Numbered from the stretch's first letter, positions 53,701-63,368 are shown. The stretch is DNA of 64,000 nt from Ectopseudomonas mendocina (GCF_007049795.1 NZ_SCFY01000005.1:186001-250000), one strand, 5' to 3'. Program-made: numbers and translations. The notes: generated by a model from the letters alone, not told the origin.

Positions 53701-54221
53701 CCTCCGCACGCACCTGGCGCTGGCAGCCGGGCGCGGCACAGAAGCTGGGCATCTCCGCCGGTGTGCTGCAGACCTTCCAGCGCGCGGCGCTGATCCGCGA
53801 CGAGTTCTTCCGCAGCGGCGGCCTGCAGCCCAGCGTGCGCTTCGACCTCAAGCCGGTGAGCATGGATGCCACCATCAGCCAGTCGCAGCTCGATCTCGAC
53901 GGCCAACTGATCGGTTTCGACCACGGCCCGAGCCGTCCGGTGACGGTGCAATGGCCGAACCCGAGCAGCATCGGCGTAGTACGTCTGTCGGTGTCGCCAC
54001 CAGTAGAAGGCGGGCGCTCGGCCCTGACCCTGGAAGGGCCCTGGGCCTGGTTCCGCCTGCTCGACCAGTCCGAGCTGATTGGCGGCGCCTCGCCAGATCG
54101 TTTCAACCTGCGCGTACGCCTGGATCGTTCCAGCGTTGCCTACGAACTGCGCGCCAGCAGTGCCTTCAATCCTTTCAAGAGTCGCGCAGTGGCCGGCTTC
54201 ACCCTGCCGGAGCGGCTATGA
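50721..54221 (+). CDS. tssM: T6SS inner-membrane protein TssM (IcmF)
   Basis: 1166 residues. Two membrane helices at the N-terminus (about 5-52), a cytoplasmic NTPase-like domain with intact Walker A GPPGSGKTT (about 128-136), a third helix (about 438-462) and a large periplasmic part with the C-terminal DUF1215-type region that meets TssJ. It overlaps tssL and tagF by 4 nt each. Confidence 0.95.
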   Translation: MKALFGFITRWVIPVLGLIALSLIIWFIGPLLNVLQPAWTRWTLIILLFALWLGWRLFCLLRERQQERKVLDSLAAQTPPDAASVATAEELATLRQRMDEALALLKKARLGGDERRNLYQLPWYVIIGPPGSGKTTALVNSGLNFPLAAQLGAGAIRGVGGTRNCDWWFTDEAVLLDTAGRYTTQDSHAQVDKAAWLGFLDLLKAQRARRPIDGAFIAISLSDLLQSSDSERAAHVAAIRSRVQELYSQLGVRFPVYVMLTKCDLVPGFMEFFDDLSREERAQVWGFTFALDDGKSIGGPLEHFDSEFVALEQRLNQRLVERLQRERDPARRDLIYGFPQQFAAIKSLLGEFLNGVFKPNAYEERSLLRGVYFTSGTQEGSPIDRLIGAMAQSMNLDRQHLARQSGSGRSYFLQHLFSRVAFAERGLVGVDQKVERRRRWLAIGSLAASVALVLVVSTLWLLSFNANREHIAQVGARTVPLEQQVRSLSPAQRDVLAVLPLLDAVRNLAGDPPDWAKGLGLYQGDMLEEQAASVYRRLLVATFAPRLLSRVEEQLRSGGGTDYLYEGLKAYLMLGGGEHYDAEFIKAWIALDWDQSLPRDLSGEQRQALDEHLQALFERRPPDARLDQRLIDELRMQLQRLPLAQRVYDRVKRQKLPTGVSDFRISEAAGRDAALVFTRKSGKALSDPLSGFYTRRGYREAFLLASVGQASVVAEEQWVLGRQLDSTQDAVNLAADVRQLYMRDYVQQWDALLADLDFVPITSVAQAADVLRILSGPSSPLKQLLIAVARETDLQQAPEAEGVAKTSDEGVDQLKQKLGSLLGQAPAGNAVAAVSEIDPVSSHFAELNSLVSQDPSAPMAIDGLLADLNELYVQLSSMVGASGEALLGEAKNQASAAAARVNLTAARQPKLVQGLVGSVVAASTNSMMGGVRNQLNAAWQSDVVNVWRQSLAGRYPMVPGSQRDATLDDFGQFFGVGGVMDSYFRKYLQPYVDTSARTWRWQPGAAQKLGISAGVLQTFQRAALIRDEFFRSGGLQPSVRFDLKPVSMDATISQSQLDLDGQLIGFDHGPSRPVTVQWPNPSSIGVVRLSVSPPVEGGRSALTLEGPWAWFRLLDQSELIGGASPDRFNLRVRLDRSSVAYELRASSAFNPFKSRAVAGFTLPERL

Positions 54222-54871
54222 CGATGATGGGTTTTTACGGCAAGGTCGCCAGCCGCGGCGACTTCATCGAACGTAACCTACCGAAGGACTTCCAGCGCAG
54301 TTGGGACGCCTGGCTGTCGGCTGGTCTGCAGACCAGCCAGGGCCAACTCGGCGAAAACTGGCTGGATGCCTATCTGACTAGCCCACTGTGGCGCTTCGCC
54401 CTGGCACCTGGAGTGTGCGGCAACGAAACCATGGCCGGGGTGCTGATGCCGAGCATCGATCGCGTCGGCCGCTACTTCCCGCTGACGGTTGCCTGGCGCA
54501 TGCCTGGCGGGCAGCCGCTGCAAGCTTTGCAAGCGAACGAAGCATGGTTCGAGCGGATCGAGGACCTGCTGCTGAGCACCCTGGAAGAGGGCGCCCGCTT
54601 CGAAGACTTCGAGACAGCGGTGCAGAGCCTCGAGCCCCTGCCGGCTACGACGCTGCCCGCATACGACCAGGCGCATGGCCTGCAGCATTGGCCGGTGGTC
54701 GATGCGCCGGGCCGTCTGGCAGCACTCGCTGCCCAGGCCTGCAGCGGTGCCAGCCTGTGGTGGGGACGTGGTTCGCAACGCATCGCGGCCGGATTGCGCC
54801 GTTGCCAGGGGCTGCCACCGACCGAGTCCTTCGCGGCTTATCTGTTGGGCCCGGAGGTGGTCGCGCAATGA
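54218..54871 (+). CDS. tagF: T6SS post-translational repressor TagF
   Basis: 217 residues, TagF/ImpM family: the N-terminal GFYGKVASRGDFIERNLP is diagnostic. In P. aeruginosa TagF holds the machine off by acting on Fha, independently of the threonine kinase route. The ATG at 54218 overlaps the tssM stop (ATGA); a longer frame that lies inside tssM was rejected. In some species tagF is fused to pppA; here the two are separate but overlap by 4 nt. Confidence 0.92.
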   Translation: MTMMGFYGKVASRGDFIERNLPKDFQRSWDAWLSAGLQTSQGQLGENWLDAYLTSPLWRFALAPGVCGNETMAGVLMPSIDRVGRYFPLTVAWRMPGGQPLQALQANEAWFERIEDLLLSTLEEGARFEDFETAVQSLEPLPATTLPAYDQAHGLQHWPVVDAPGRLAALAAQACSGASLWWGRGSQRIAAGLRRCQGLPPTESFAAYLLGPEVVAQ

Positions 54872-55605
54872 CTGCAATGCATTACCAGTCGGCGGCCTAC
54901 AGTCATGTCGGCCTGGTGCGCCAGATCAACGAAGATGCCTATCTGGAGCGTCCCGAGGCGGGTCTCTGGGTGGTAGCCGATGGCATGGGCGGGCACGCGG
55001 CCGGCGATTACGTCAGCAGCCTGATCGTCGACAGCCTGCGCAACATCAAGGCGAGCGACACCTTGAGTGACTACGAGCATGCCCTGCGGCTCAGCCTGAG
55101 CCAGGTCAACTCTGCCGTGCGCGAACAAACCCACCTGCGCGGTGTGACCATGATGGGCAGTACCGTGGTGCTGATGGTCGCCCGCGGCAACCGGGGCTTC
55201 TGCCTGTGGGCCGGCGACAGCCGCCTGTACAGGCTGCGGGCAGGCGAGCTGCAGGCGGTTTCGCGTGACCACAGCTATGTGCAGGACCTGCAGGACAGCG
55301 GCCTGCTCAGCGAAGCCGAGGCGCGTCTGCATCCACGCGCCAACATCGTCACCCGCGCCATCGGTGTGCAGGACCAGCTGGAACTCGCCTGCAGCGTCTT
55401 CGACATCCAGCCCGGAGACACCTGGCTGCTATGCAGCGACGGCCTCACTCGCACGGCCGAAGATCACGAGATCTGCGATGTGCTGACGCATACCGACCCC
55501 TATCAGGTGGTGCGCAGCCTGGTCCACCTGGGCCTGACACGCGGCGCACCCGACAACATCACTGCCATCGTCATCAAGGCGAGCGAGCCCGTCTCATGGA
55601 CCTGA
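54868..55605 (+). CDS. pppA: PP2C-type protein phosphatase PppA of the T6SS threonine-phosphorylation pathway
   Basis: 245 residues, a single PP2C domain. Metal-binding aspartates lie in NEDAYL, DGMGGHAAGD, SDGLTR and DNITAI. It reverses PpkA phosphorylation of Fha and so shuts secretion down. The start overlaps the tagF stop by 4 nt and its end overlaps ppkA by 10 nt. Confidence 0.94.
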   Translation: MTAMHYQSAAYSHVGLVRQINEDAYLERPEAGLWVVADGMGGHAAGDYVSSLIVDSLRNIKASDTLSDYEHALRLSLSQVNSAVREQTHLRGVTMMGSTVVLMVARGNRGFCLWAGDSRLYRLRAGELQAVSRDHSYVQDLQDSGLLSEAEARLHPRANIVTRAIGVQDQLELACSVFDIQPGDTWLLCSDGLTRTAEDHEICDVLTHTDPYQVVRSLVHLGLTRGAPDNITAIVIKASEPVSWT

Positions 55606-58600
55606 ACATTCCCGGTTTCGACATCGACAGGATGATTGGCGAAGGCGCCATGGCCACCGTCTACCTCGCACTGCAACGCTCCCTCGAGCGCAAGGTGGCG
55701 TTGAAGATTATGGCCCCGGCACTGGCGGCCGATGCCTCGTTCTGCGAGCGCTTCTTGCGTGAGGGCAAGACACTGGCGCGCCTGGCGCACCCGCACATCG
55801 TCACCGTGCATGACATCGGTAATGCCGGCGAGCACTACTACATGGCCATGGAGTACCTGCCCAACGGTACCCTGGGCGAGCGTATCGCCGCCGGTCTTAG
55901 CCCCGAACAGGGGTTGCAGTACATCCGTCAGATCGCCTCGGCACTGGGTTATGCCCACAGCCAGGGGCTGATCCATCGCGATGTGAAGCCGGCTAATATC
56001 CTCTTTCGCGCCGACGGTACGGCCGTGCTGTCGGACTTCGGTATTGCCAAGTCGCTCGATGACCGGACTCAGGTCACTCAGGTCGGCTTCGCCGTCGGCA
56101 CGCCCAATTACATGAGCCCCGAGCAGGCGCGCGGACTGGATATCGACGGCCGCGCCGACCTCTATGCGCTGGGCGTGGTGCTCTATGAAATTCTGGTCGG
56201 CGAGCTGCCGTACATGGGCACCGATGCGCTGTCCACGGCGCTGGCCCATCTGACCCAGCCGCTGCCGGAACTGCCGATACAGCACAGCCGCTATCAGACG
56301 TTGCTGCAACGGCTGCTGGCGAAGAATCCGGATGAACGCTTCAGCAATGCAGCAGAGCTGCTGGCCGCACTCGATAGCCAACCAGCGCCGGATCTGGACG
56401 CCACTCTGGTCCGTCCTGCGTTCACCCACCAAGCCACGCTGGGTGCGCCTTCAGCCAGCGAATTGGGAGAGCTGCAACCGGTCTCCATCGAGATTCCACG
56501 CAGTACGCCGGCATCGGCTCCCACCGTAGCACCCGCAGCGGCTGCCACTGCCAGTGCCACTGCAAACAGTGCGGTGGCACAAACGAGCGCCAGCAGTAAG
56601 CGTCCGCGCATGGCGCTGCTGGCAGTAGCGGTGGCTGCTGCGCTAGGCCTGGGCTGCGGCGCCTACTGGTGGCTCGGCCAGCCTTCCCCGGTGGTGGCTG
56701 CGGATAGCTCGCCACAAAGCACCGGGCAGGACCCAGCTATCGAGCCACTGGCAGCCGATACGGGCGAGGCTGGCGAGCGACCGTTGCTGATGCCGGGCAA
56801 GACAACCCTCTATCAGCGCATCCTGGCCAAGCCTGGGGCACAGTTACTGAGTGCTCCGGGCGCCTCTACAGGCGAAGCGCTGCCGGCCTTCTCGGTGCTC
56901 TACGTGTATGCCCGGCGCAACCAGGACGGCCAATCCTGGTTGCAGGTCGGCGCGGCTAGCGATGGCCGGGTGCAGGGCTGGATCGCCGCCGAACAGGCAA
57001 CCGACTGGAAACAAAGCCTGGTGCTGAAATTCACCGAGCGCTCCGGGCGGGCACCGGTGCTGTTCATGCAGCAGGCTGCCGACGTCGAACGTCTGATCGA
57101 CCATACCAGCCAGGCTCGCGAGCTGCTGCTGCAGGCGCAGAACGACCCCGAGCAGGTGCCGCAAGTGGTAGCGCTGGAGCCGACAAACAGTGCGGTTCCG
57201 CAGGACCAGTTCTACCTGATGCCGATCTTCGACTTCCGCGAGGCCTTCGACGCCGAAGGCCAGCCGGTGCAGTTGCTGAATATCGCCTCGATCGATCCCG
57301 GCAGCGCTGCACCGAGTTCTACCGACAAGCCGGTCGCTGCCAACGATTCGGGCTTCCGTACCGGCATCGTGCTGGTGGTCGACACCTCGGTGTCGATGCA
57401 GCCCTACATCGACCGCGTACGCCAGGTGGTCAGCGAGCTGCAGAGCCAGTTGCAGGCACGCGGTGAGCTGGACAACGTCAGCTTCGGCCTGGTCGGCTAT
57501 CGCAACAGCACGTCGCGCACGCCGGGCCTGCAGTACCTGAGCAAGACGCTGGTCAGCCTGCAGGAGGGCAGTGATCCGCAGCGTTTCCTGCGCGCCGCCG
57601 AGCAGGTGCAGGCGACCACTGTATCCAGCCACTCCTTCGACGAGGACGCCTTCGCCGGTGTCATGCAGGCCGTCGAGGGCATGGACTGGTCGAGCTATGG
57701 CGGGCGCCTGATCCTGCTGGTCAGCGATGCCGGCGCGCTGCGCAAGAACGACTCCTTCAGCAGCACCCTGATGAACGAGGCCGAGGTACGCCAGGCGGCG
57801 CTGAGCAAGCAGATCAAGATCTTCGCCCTGCACCTGCGCACCCCGGCCGGCAAGGCCAACCACGCCTCGGCCGAGCAGCAATACCGGGTGCTGACGGCCG
57901 ACAGCAACCCACAGATCGGCGACCTCTACGTCTCGGTGCCGGGTGGTGATGTCGAAGCCTTCGGCGAGCGCGTACGCGAGATCGGCTCGACCTTCGCCGA
58001 ACTGGCGCAGCAGATTCGCGCACAGCAGGCACCAGTCACCCCACAACTGGCCGGTGGCGCCAATCTGGCGACCAAATCGCAGGCCATCGGCTACGCCATG
58101 CACATGGACTTTCTCGGCCGCCGCAGCGCCAGCCAGGCGCCGCAACTGGTCAGCGCCTGGACTGCTGACCGTGACCTGAGCAACCCGAACCTACCGACCC
58201 TGCAGGTGTGCGTGATGCTGACCAAGCTGCAGCTCAACGACCTGCAGCAGTCGCTCAAGCTGATCGTCGACGCCGCACGCAAGACCAAGACCTCGCCGGC
58301 CGACTTCTTCAGCGAGATCGCCAGCGCCAGCGCCTACATGAGTCGCGACCCCGCTGCGCTACGCCAGGGCACCAATCTGGCGCAAAGCGGCGTACTCGGC
58401 GAGTACCTCGACGGCCTGCCATATCGCAGCAAGGCGCTAAGCATGACCCAGGACCTCTGGCTATCGCTGTCGGTGGCCGAGCAGGAGGATTTCATCGACG
58501 AGCTGGAGTCGAAGATTCGCCTCTACGAAACCTTCCACAATGACATGGCCAACTGGGTGCGCTTCGGCAATGCCGAGCCGGGCGACGCCCTGTACCGTGT

Positions 58601-58622
58601 ACCGCTGTCGACGCTGCCATGA
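55596..58622 (+). CDS. ppkA: T6SS serine/threonine kinase PpkA with periplasmic vWA domain
   Basis: 1008 residues. Cytoplasmic Hanks-type kinase (about 6-270: GEGAMATV loop, VALKIM lysine, HRDVKPAN catalytic loop, SDFGIA) with all key residues. Then an Ala/Thr-rich linker, one membrane helix (about 338-360), an SH3-like periplasmic segment (about 403-470) and a von Willebrand A domain from about 589 with a DTSVS metal site. The periplasmic half senses the TagQRST signal; the kinase phosphorylates Fha to activate secretion. It overlaps tagT by 4 nt. Confidence 0.95.
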   Translation: MDLNIPGFDIDRMIGEGAMATVYLALQRSLERKVALKIMAPALAADASFCERFLREGKTLARLAHPHIVTVHDIGNAGEHYYMAMEYLPNGTLGERIAAGLSPEQGLQYIRQIASALGYAHSQGLIHRDVKPANILFRADGTAVLSDFGIAKSLDDRTQVTQVGFAVGTPNYMSPEQARGLDIDGRADLYALGVVLYEILVGELPYMGTDALSTALAHLTQPLPELPIQHSRYQTLLQRLLAKNPDERFSNAAELLAALDSQPAPDLDATLVRPAFTHQATLGAPSASELGELQPVSIEIPRSTPASAPTVAPAAAATASATANSAVAQTSASSKRPRMALLAVAVAAALGLGCGAYWWLGQPSPVVAADSSPQSTGQDPAIEPLAADTGEAGERPLLMPGKTTLYQRILAKPGAQLLSAPGASTGEALPAFSVLYVYARRNQDGQSWLQVGAASDGRVQGWIAAEQATDWKQSLVLKFTERSGRAPVLFMQQAADVERLIDHTSQARELLLQAQNDPEQVPQVVALEPTNSAVPQDQFYLMPIFDFREAFDAEGQPVQLLNIASIDPGSAAPSSTDKPVAANDSGFRTGIVLVVDTSVSMQPYIDRVRQVVSELQSQLQARGELDNVSFGLVGYRNSTSRTPGLQYLSKTLVSLQEGSDPQRFLRAAEQVQATTVSSHSFDEDAFAGVMQAVEGMDWSSYGGRLILLVSDAGALRKNDSFSSTLMNEAEVRQAALSKQIKIFALHLRTPAGKANHASAEQQYRVLTADSNPQIGDLYVSVPGGDVEAFGERVREIGSTFAELAQQIRAQQAPVTPQLAGGANLATKSQAIGYAMHMDFLGRRSASQAPQLVSAWTADRDLSNPNLPTLQVCVMLTKLQLNDLQQSLKLIVDAARKTKTSPADFFSEIASASAYMSRDPAALRQGTNLAQSGVLGEYLDGLPYRSKALSMTQDLWLSLSVAEQEDFIDELESKIRLYETFHNDMANWVRFGNAEPGDALYRVPLSTLP

Positions 58623-59338
58623 TGATTCGCCTGCAGCAGGTCCTCAAGCAACGTGGCCAGGGTGCGCAGCGCTACAGCCTGGCCATCGAGCAGTTGCAGC
58701 TGGAGGCCGGCGCGCGAGTGGCACTGGTCGGCCCCAGCGGTTGTGGCAAGAGCACACTGCTCGACCTGCTGGCCCTGGTGCTGGCCCCGGATGCCGCCGA
58801 GACCTTCGACCTGGAGTTGACCGGCTTGGTCAGCGATATCGCCACATTGTGGCGACAGGGCCGGCAGAACCAACTGGCGCAGCTGCGCAGCCGGCATCTG
58901 GGGTACGTGCTGCAGGCAGGCGGGCTGCTCGGCTTTCTCGATGTGCGCAGCAATATCGCGCTGCCCCGGCAAATGCTCGGAATGGCGGACAGCGGCCAGG
59001 TACTGTGCTTGGCGCAAGCGCTGGATGTGCAGGAGCAGTTGGCCAAGTATCCCGCGCAGTTGTCGATCGGCCAGCGCCAACGCGTCAGTTGTGCCCGAGC
59101 CCTGGCTCACGGGCCGCAGTTACTGTTGGCTGACGAACCTACTGCGGCGCTGGACCCACTCAATGCCGAGCGGGTCATGCAGCTGCTGCTCGCTCAGGCC
59201 GAAGAGACCGGCGCCACCTGCGTGGTGGCGACTCACGACGAGGCGCTGGCGCAGCGCGCCGGTCTGAGCATCCTGCGCATGCACTGCCGCCGCGACGCCG
59301 ACGGCGGTGTCAGTGCCCATCTTGAGCAGGCCGCCTGA
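58619..59338 (+). CDS. tagT: TagT, ABC ATPase of the T6SS signalling complex
   Basis: 239 residues, LolD/MacB-like ATPase. Walker A GPSGCGKST at 38-46, signature LSIGQRQRVS and Walker B LLLADEP are present. With TagS it forms an inner-membrane ABC complex acting upstream of PpkA in response to envelope contact or damage. Overlaps ppkA (ATGA) and tagS (1 nt). Confidence 0.92.
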   Translation: MMIRLQQVLKQRGQGAQRYSLAIEQLQLEAGARVALVGPSGCGKSTLLDLLALVLAPDAAETFDLELTGLVSDIATLWRQGRQNQLAQLRSRHLGYVLQAGGLLGFLDVRSNIALPRQMLGMADSGQVLCLAQALDVQEQLAKYPAQLSIGQRQRVSCARALAHGPQLLLADEPTAALDPLNAERVMQLLLAQAEETGATCVVATHDEALAQRAGLSILRMHCRRDADGGVSAHLEQAA

Positions 59339-60537
59339 TGCGCCCGTTGCTGATCGCCGGCCTGGCCTGGCAGGACTACCGCCGCGAAACGCGTCTGTCG
59401 GCATGTGCCGTGCTGGCCCTGGTGGCGGTGATCGCGCCGCTGCTGGTGCTGTTCGGCCTCAAGCATGGCCTGGTCGGCAGTCTTACCGAACGCCTGCAAC
59501 GCGACCCTGCGGTGCGCGAGATCATCCCGCTGGGCGGCACACGCCTGCAGGCAGAATTCATTGAGGCACTGAGCCAACGAGAGGACGTCGCCTTCGCCAT
59601 CCCGCGTACTCGGCAGATCGCCGCTACCAGCGAACTGCAGGTGGCGCCAGGGGAGGCGAGGGTCAGCGTGGAGATGCTGCCGACTGCCGCCGGTGATCCG
59701 CTGCTACAGGACCTGCCAGTGCCACAGGCGCTGCAACAGGTGGTGCTCAGCCATACCGCTGCGGATAAGTTGGGGATCACGCCAGGTAGCCAGTTGCAGG
59801 CGCGCTTCGGTCGCCAGCGAGGCAACGACCTGCAGTGGCAGCAGACCACCCTGCAAGTGCTGGCTGTGCTGCCGCTGGCGGCCTTCGAGCGCGATGCATT
59901 GTTCGCGCAGGCGACGCTGCTGGAGGCCGTCGAGGATTACCGCGACGGCCTGGCAGTGGCTGCACTGGGTTGGCCAGGTGCAACGTCGACACAGGCGTCG
60001 CGTATCTATCCCGGTTTTCGTCTATACGCACGCGCGCTGGAAGACGTCGAGCCGCTGCGCCAGTACCTGGCCGCGCAGCAGGTGCAGGTCGTGACCCAGG
60101 CGGCGCAAATCGCCCAGGTACAAACACTGAGCCGCAATCTCGATCTGTTGTTCTGGCTCATCACCACCCTGGCTCTCGGGGGCGCGTTGGCGGCCACCAG
60201 CGCCGGTACCCTGGCTGCCATCGAGCGCAAGCAGCGTGAACTGGCCGTGCTGCGTTTGCTGGGCTTCGGCAGCGGCGCGCTACTGTTTTTCGTGATTCTC
60301 CAAGCGCTGTACAGCGGCCTGTTCGCCAGCGTCCTGTCAGCTCTGCTGTACCGACTGGCAGAGGGCGGTATCAACCATCTTTTCGTGCAGGTGCCGGGCG
60401 ATTACGCCAGTCGCCTGCTGCCCGAGCACTACCTGGTGGCCCTCGGAGCCGTCCTGCTGGCCAGCGCCCTTGCCGCTGCGCTGGGCGGTCGGCGCGTGGC
60501 CCGGATCGACGCCTCTCAAGGAATTCGTGATGTCTGA
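59338..60537 (+). CDS. tagS: TagS, ABC permease of the T6SS signalling complex
   Basis: 399 residues, MacB/LolCE-like permease: an N-terminal helix (about 18-42), a large periplasmic domain (about 45-260) and three C-terminal helices (about 265-390). Partner of TagT. Its stop overlaps the tagR start by 8 nt. Confidence 0.9.
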   Translation: MRPLLIAGLAWQDYRRETRLSACAVLALVAVIAPLLVLFGLKHGLVGSLTERLQRDPAVREIIPLGGTRLQAEFIEALSQREDVAFAIPRTRQIAATSELQVAPGEARVSVEMLPTAAGDPLLQDLPVPQALQQVVLSHTAADKLGITPGSQLQARFGRQRGNDLQWQQTTLQVLAVLPLAAFERDALFAQATLLEAVEDYRDGLAVAALGWPGATSTQASRIYPGFRLYARALEDVEPLRQYLAAQQVQVVTQAAQIAQVQTLSRNLDLLFWLITTLALGGALAATSAGTLAAIERKQRELAVLRLLGFGSGALLFFVILQALYSGLFASVLSALLYRLAEGGINHLFVQVPGDYASRLLPEHYLVALGAVLLASALAAALGGRRVARIDASQGIRDV

Positions 60538-62332
60538 CAGTCGTTTCGCTCCCTCCGCCCTGATACTCGCCACGCTCGCCCTGGCCGCCTGCTCGCCGGG
60601 CGATGAACCACCAGCGGCGAACGCACCCGCCGCACCTGCGCAATCAGAGGCCGAGGCGCCACGCGAACTCGATGCGAAACAATTGGCCAGGCTGGACAAC
60701 CCCAAACCCCTACCGGGCGATGTCAGTCTGCCGCTGCCCTGCGGTGGCGAGATGGTCTTTCGCCATGTCTATGTCCTGACTCAGGGCAGCCTGGATGACC
60801 GCGAAGTCAGCCTGGGCTATCCATTCGGCGAAGGTGAAGCCGGCTACAAGCAATCCTTCATCTCCGGCTATCGCCGCGACTTCATCAACGGCCAGTTCAG
60901 CCTGCAGGACCTGGCTCCGAAGTGGAAGAAACAGATCGCCGAGCGCCTGCCCAAGATCGACGCCGGCAGCCCGCTGAAACCGATGATGTATTTCATCGGC
61001 AAGTACGAGGTCACTGCCCGCCAGTACGCTCAGGTCATGGCCCAGGCTCAGGCACTGGCCAGTGGTGAGCCGAGCCCGAATTGTGCGCCGGTCACCAGCG
61101 CGGCAGGACGACTGCCCCAGGTCAAACTGTCGCGTTTCGAGGCTGAGCGTTTCGCTGCGGTCTACAGTGCCTGGCTGCTGGCCAATCACCGTGATCTGCT
61201 ACCTGTCAGTGGTCGCGGCAGTAAAGCAGAAGAGGGCGGTGCGGCGTTCGTCCGCCTGCCCACCGAAGTGGAGTGGGAGTTCGCTGCTCGAGGTGGCTCG
61301 CAGGTCAGCCGCCAGGAACTTGAATCACGACTTTTCCCCCGCCCGGTCGAGGGCAGTGACGATGATGGTCCGCTGGCTAACTGGGCCGTGTTCAACCAGG
61401 TGGCCGGCGGTACCGGCCAGGCGCCCCGACTGATGCCGATTGGCACCAAGCAGGCCAACCCGCTTGGGCTGTTCGATGTGATCGGCAACGCAGCCGAGAT
61501 GGTGCAGGAGTCTTTCCAGCTGGTCAGTGCCGGGCGCCGCCAAGGCACTTATGGCGGCTTCGTAGTCAAGGGCGGCAACTACCTGGAAGGCGAGGGCACG
61601 CTGTTTACCGGCATGCGCCGCGAATACCCGCTGTTCGGTGCCGATGGCAGCGAGCAACGCAACGAGACCACCGGTTTTCGCGTGGCGATCGGTGCATTGT
61701 CCGCCCCGCGTTCGCGCTACGACGAACTGTTCGCTCAATGGCAGAAACAGGGACGTCTATCTGGCCTGACCGACGATATCGGCGATGCCGAGGACCCGAC
61801 TCAACGCCTGGACAGCATCATCGCCAGCGCGACCGACCCGCGCCTGCAGGCAGAGCTTGGTGTGGTCAACGAAGAGCTCAAGCGTAACGTCTCGCTGATC
61901 GCCCGCCAGCGTGAAGAAGCCGCCGGCAACCTGATCCAGTCTGCCGCCCTGGTGGCCGAAACCATCAACAACTACAACATCCGCCTGACCAACCTGCGCC
62001 AGAGCCAACGCCAGGCTCAGCAGAACAATGATGCCGCCTCGGCGCAGATATTCGCCGGGGCCATCGAGAATGGCACCAAGGCGCTAAACGGCGCTGTGGC
62101 GATCTATATCGACAACATGGCCAGCGGTACCCGCTACACCAACGCGGTGATCCAGGCGCAATTCCAGCGCATCAAGGAAGAACTCGCACGTAAACCGGTG
62201 ATCGGCAACAGCCTGGTCAACCGCGCCACTCTGTTCGTCAGTCACGTCGCGTTGTACCGCGCCCAACAACGTGCCGACCCGGCCCAGATCCTCAAGCAAT
62301 TGCTGGAAACGCAAGCGGTGCCGCAGCCGTGA
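60530..62332 (+). CDS. tagR: TagR, formylglycine-generating-enzyme-like activator of PpkA
   Basis: 600 residues. The N-terminus ends in LAAC, a lipobox giving lipidated C21. The central part (about 150-400) is an FGE/sulfatase-modifying-factor domain (LPTEVEWEFAARGG, NAAEMVQESF, ETTGFRVAIG). A helical C-terminal region (about 440-600) follows. In P. aeruginosa TagR acts in the periplasm to promote PpkA activation. The start at 60530 is chosen to overlap tagS and to give a clean signal sequence. Confidence 0.9.
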   Translation: MSDSRFAPSALILATLALAACSPGDEPPAANAPAAPAQSEAEAPRELDAKQLARLDNPKPLPGDVSLPLPCGGEMVFRHVYVLTQGSLDDREVSLGYPFGEGEAGYKQSFISGYRRDFINGQFSLQDLAPKWKKQIAERLPKIDAGSPLKPMMYFIGKYEVTARQYAQVMAQAQALASGEPSPNCAPVTSAAGRLPQVKLSRFEAERFAAVYSAWLLANHRDLLPVSGRGSKAEEGGAAFVRLPTEVEWEFAARGGSQVSRQELESRLFPRPVEGSDDDGPLANWAVFNQVAGGTGQAPRLMPIGTKQANPLGLFDVIGNAAEMVQESFQLVSAGRRQGTYGGFVVKGGNYLEGEGTLFTGMRREYPLFGADGSEQRNETTGFRVAIGALSAPRSRYDELFAQWQKQGRLSGLTDDIGDAEDPTQRLDSIIASATDPRLQAELGVVNEELKRNVSLIARQREEAAGNLIQSAALVAETINNYNIRLTNLRQSQRQAQQNNDAASAQIFAGAIENGTKALNGAVAIYIDNMASGTRYTNAVIQAQFQRIKEELARKPVIGNSLVNRATLFVSHVALYRAQQRADPAQILKQLLETQAVPQP

Positions 62333-62388
62333 CTACGCCAGCCATTGTATCCAAACAACAATCCACCACCAGCAGAGAGAGCCTAGCT

Positions 62389-63276
62389 ATGCGTCCATCC
62401 AAAACGAACCTCACCTCGCAACCTCGTAGCCGCGTTCTGACACTCGCAGCTATCGGTTTCACCTCGATGACCGTACTGATCAGCGGCTGCTCCACCTCCG
62501 CCGTCAACCGTGTCGGCAAAAGCACCGAGGTTACCTATTACCCAAGTTGCTACCAGCCGGTTCAACACCTGCGTGATACCGATTCGAACCTGACCCGCTC
62601 GGTGGCCACCGGCGCCGTACTCGGTGCGGTAGGCGGTGCACTGGCCGGCGCACTGACTGCCGACAAGGAAGATCGCAAGCGCAACGCTGCCATCGGCGCT
62701 GCTGGCGGTGCCCTGGTCGGTGGCGCAGCGGCCTACTACACCACCAAGCAACAACAGATCAGTGACGATCGTCAGCGCATCGGCTCCTACTCGACCGACA
62801 TCAATGCCAGCGCCAGTACTTTCGACCGCAGCATCGCCTATGCCGAAGCGTCCCAAAGCTGCTACCAGAACGAATTCAGCAACCTGCTGAAGCAGCGCAA
62901 GTCCGGTGCAGTCAACGAGGAAGAAGGTCGCAAGCGTCTGGCCGAAATTGTTTCCGGCCTGAACGAATCCAACAATCTGATCACTGCCGTCAATGGCAAG
63001 GCCGGCGAAGACCTGAGCAACTACACCCAGGCTTACGAGGCGGACCTGAAGAATGTCGGCGTCGCACGCACCGAGGTAGCCACGGCCGCCAAGACACCCG
63101 CCAAGAAGCCGGCCAAGGTGCCTGCCGAAGCGGTCAAGACCGAACAGGTCCTGCAACAGGCCGAAGCCAAGAAGGCCAAGAGCCAGCAAGTGGCGACTGC
63201 CGGTACCACCAAGGTCAACAGCATGTGCAGCAACCCGGACATGGGCGACTGGGCGCCGATTCCCTGCCCGGTTTAA
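62389..63276 (+). CDS. tagQ: TagQ, outer-membrane lipoprotein that anchors TagR
   Basis: 295 residues. A signal with a long polar n-region ends in ISGC (lipidated C34). A glycine-zipper segment (about 72-118, repeated GAVGGALAGAL and GAAGGALVGGAA) and a lysine/alanine-rich tail (about 240-285) follow. TagQ holds TagR at the outer membrane. An in-frame ATG at 62329 would give 20 more residues before the signal and is less likely. Last gene of the conserved HSI-I order. Confidence 0.88.
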   Translation: MRPSKTNLTSQPRSRVLTLAAIGFTSMTVLISGCSTSAVNRVGKSTEVTYYPSCYQPVQHLRDTDSNLTRSVATGAVLGAVGGALAGALTADKEDRKRNAAIGAAGGALVGGAAAYYTTKQQQISDDRQRIGSYSTDINASASTFDRSIAYAEASQSCYQNEFSNLLKQRKSGAVNEEEGRKRLAEIVSGLNESNNLITAVNGKAGEDLSNYTQAYEADLKNVGVARTEVATAAKTPAKKPAKVPAEAVKTEQVLQQAEAKKAKSQQVATAGTTKVNSMCSNPDMGDWAPIPCPV

Positions 63277-63368
63277 GTCATTTCGGATAAGCAATTGACC
63301 GAATACTCCGCCGGTTCTCCTTCTTGGGTAGGGCCGGCGGTTATCGGAATTTCGACCAAGGAGGGCCA

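Noticed and set aside
54388..54867. Fusion of tagF and pppA into one frame
   Set aside because: The pppA frame is open upstream, but that part is tagF in another frame; tagF has its own start and stop, so the two are separate overlapping genes.
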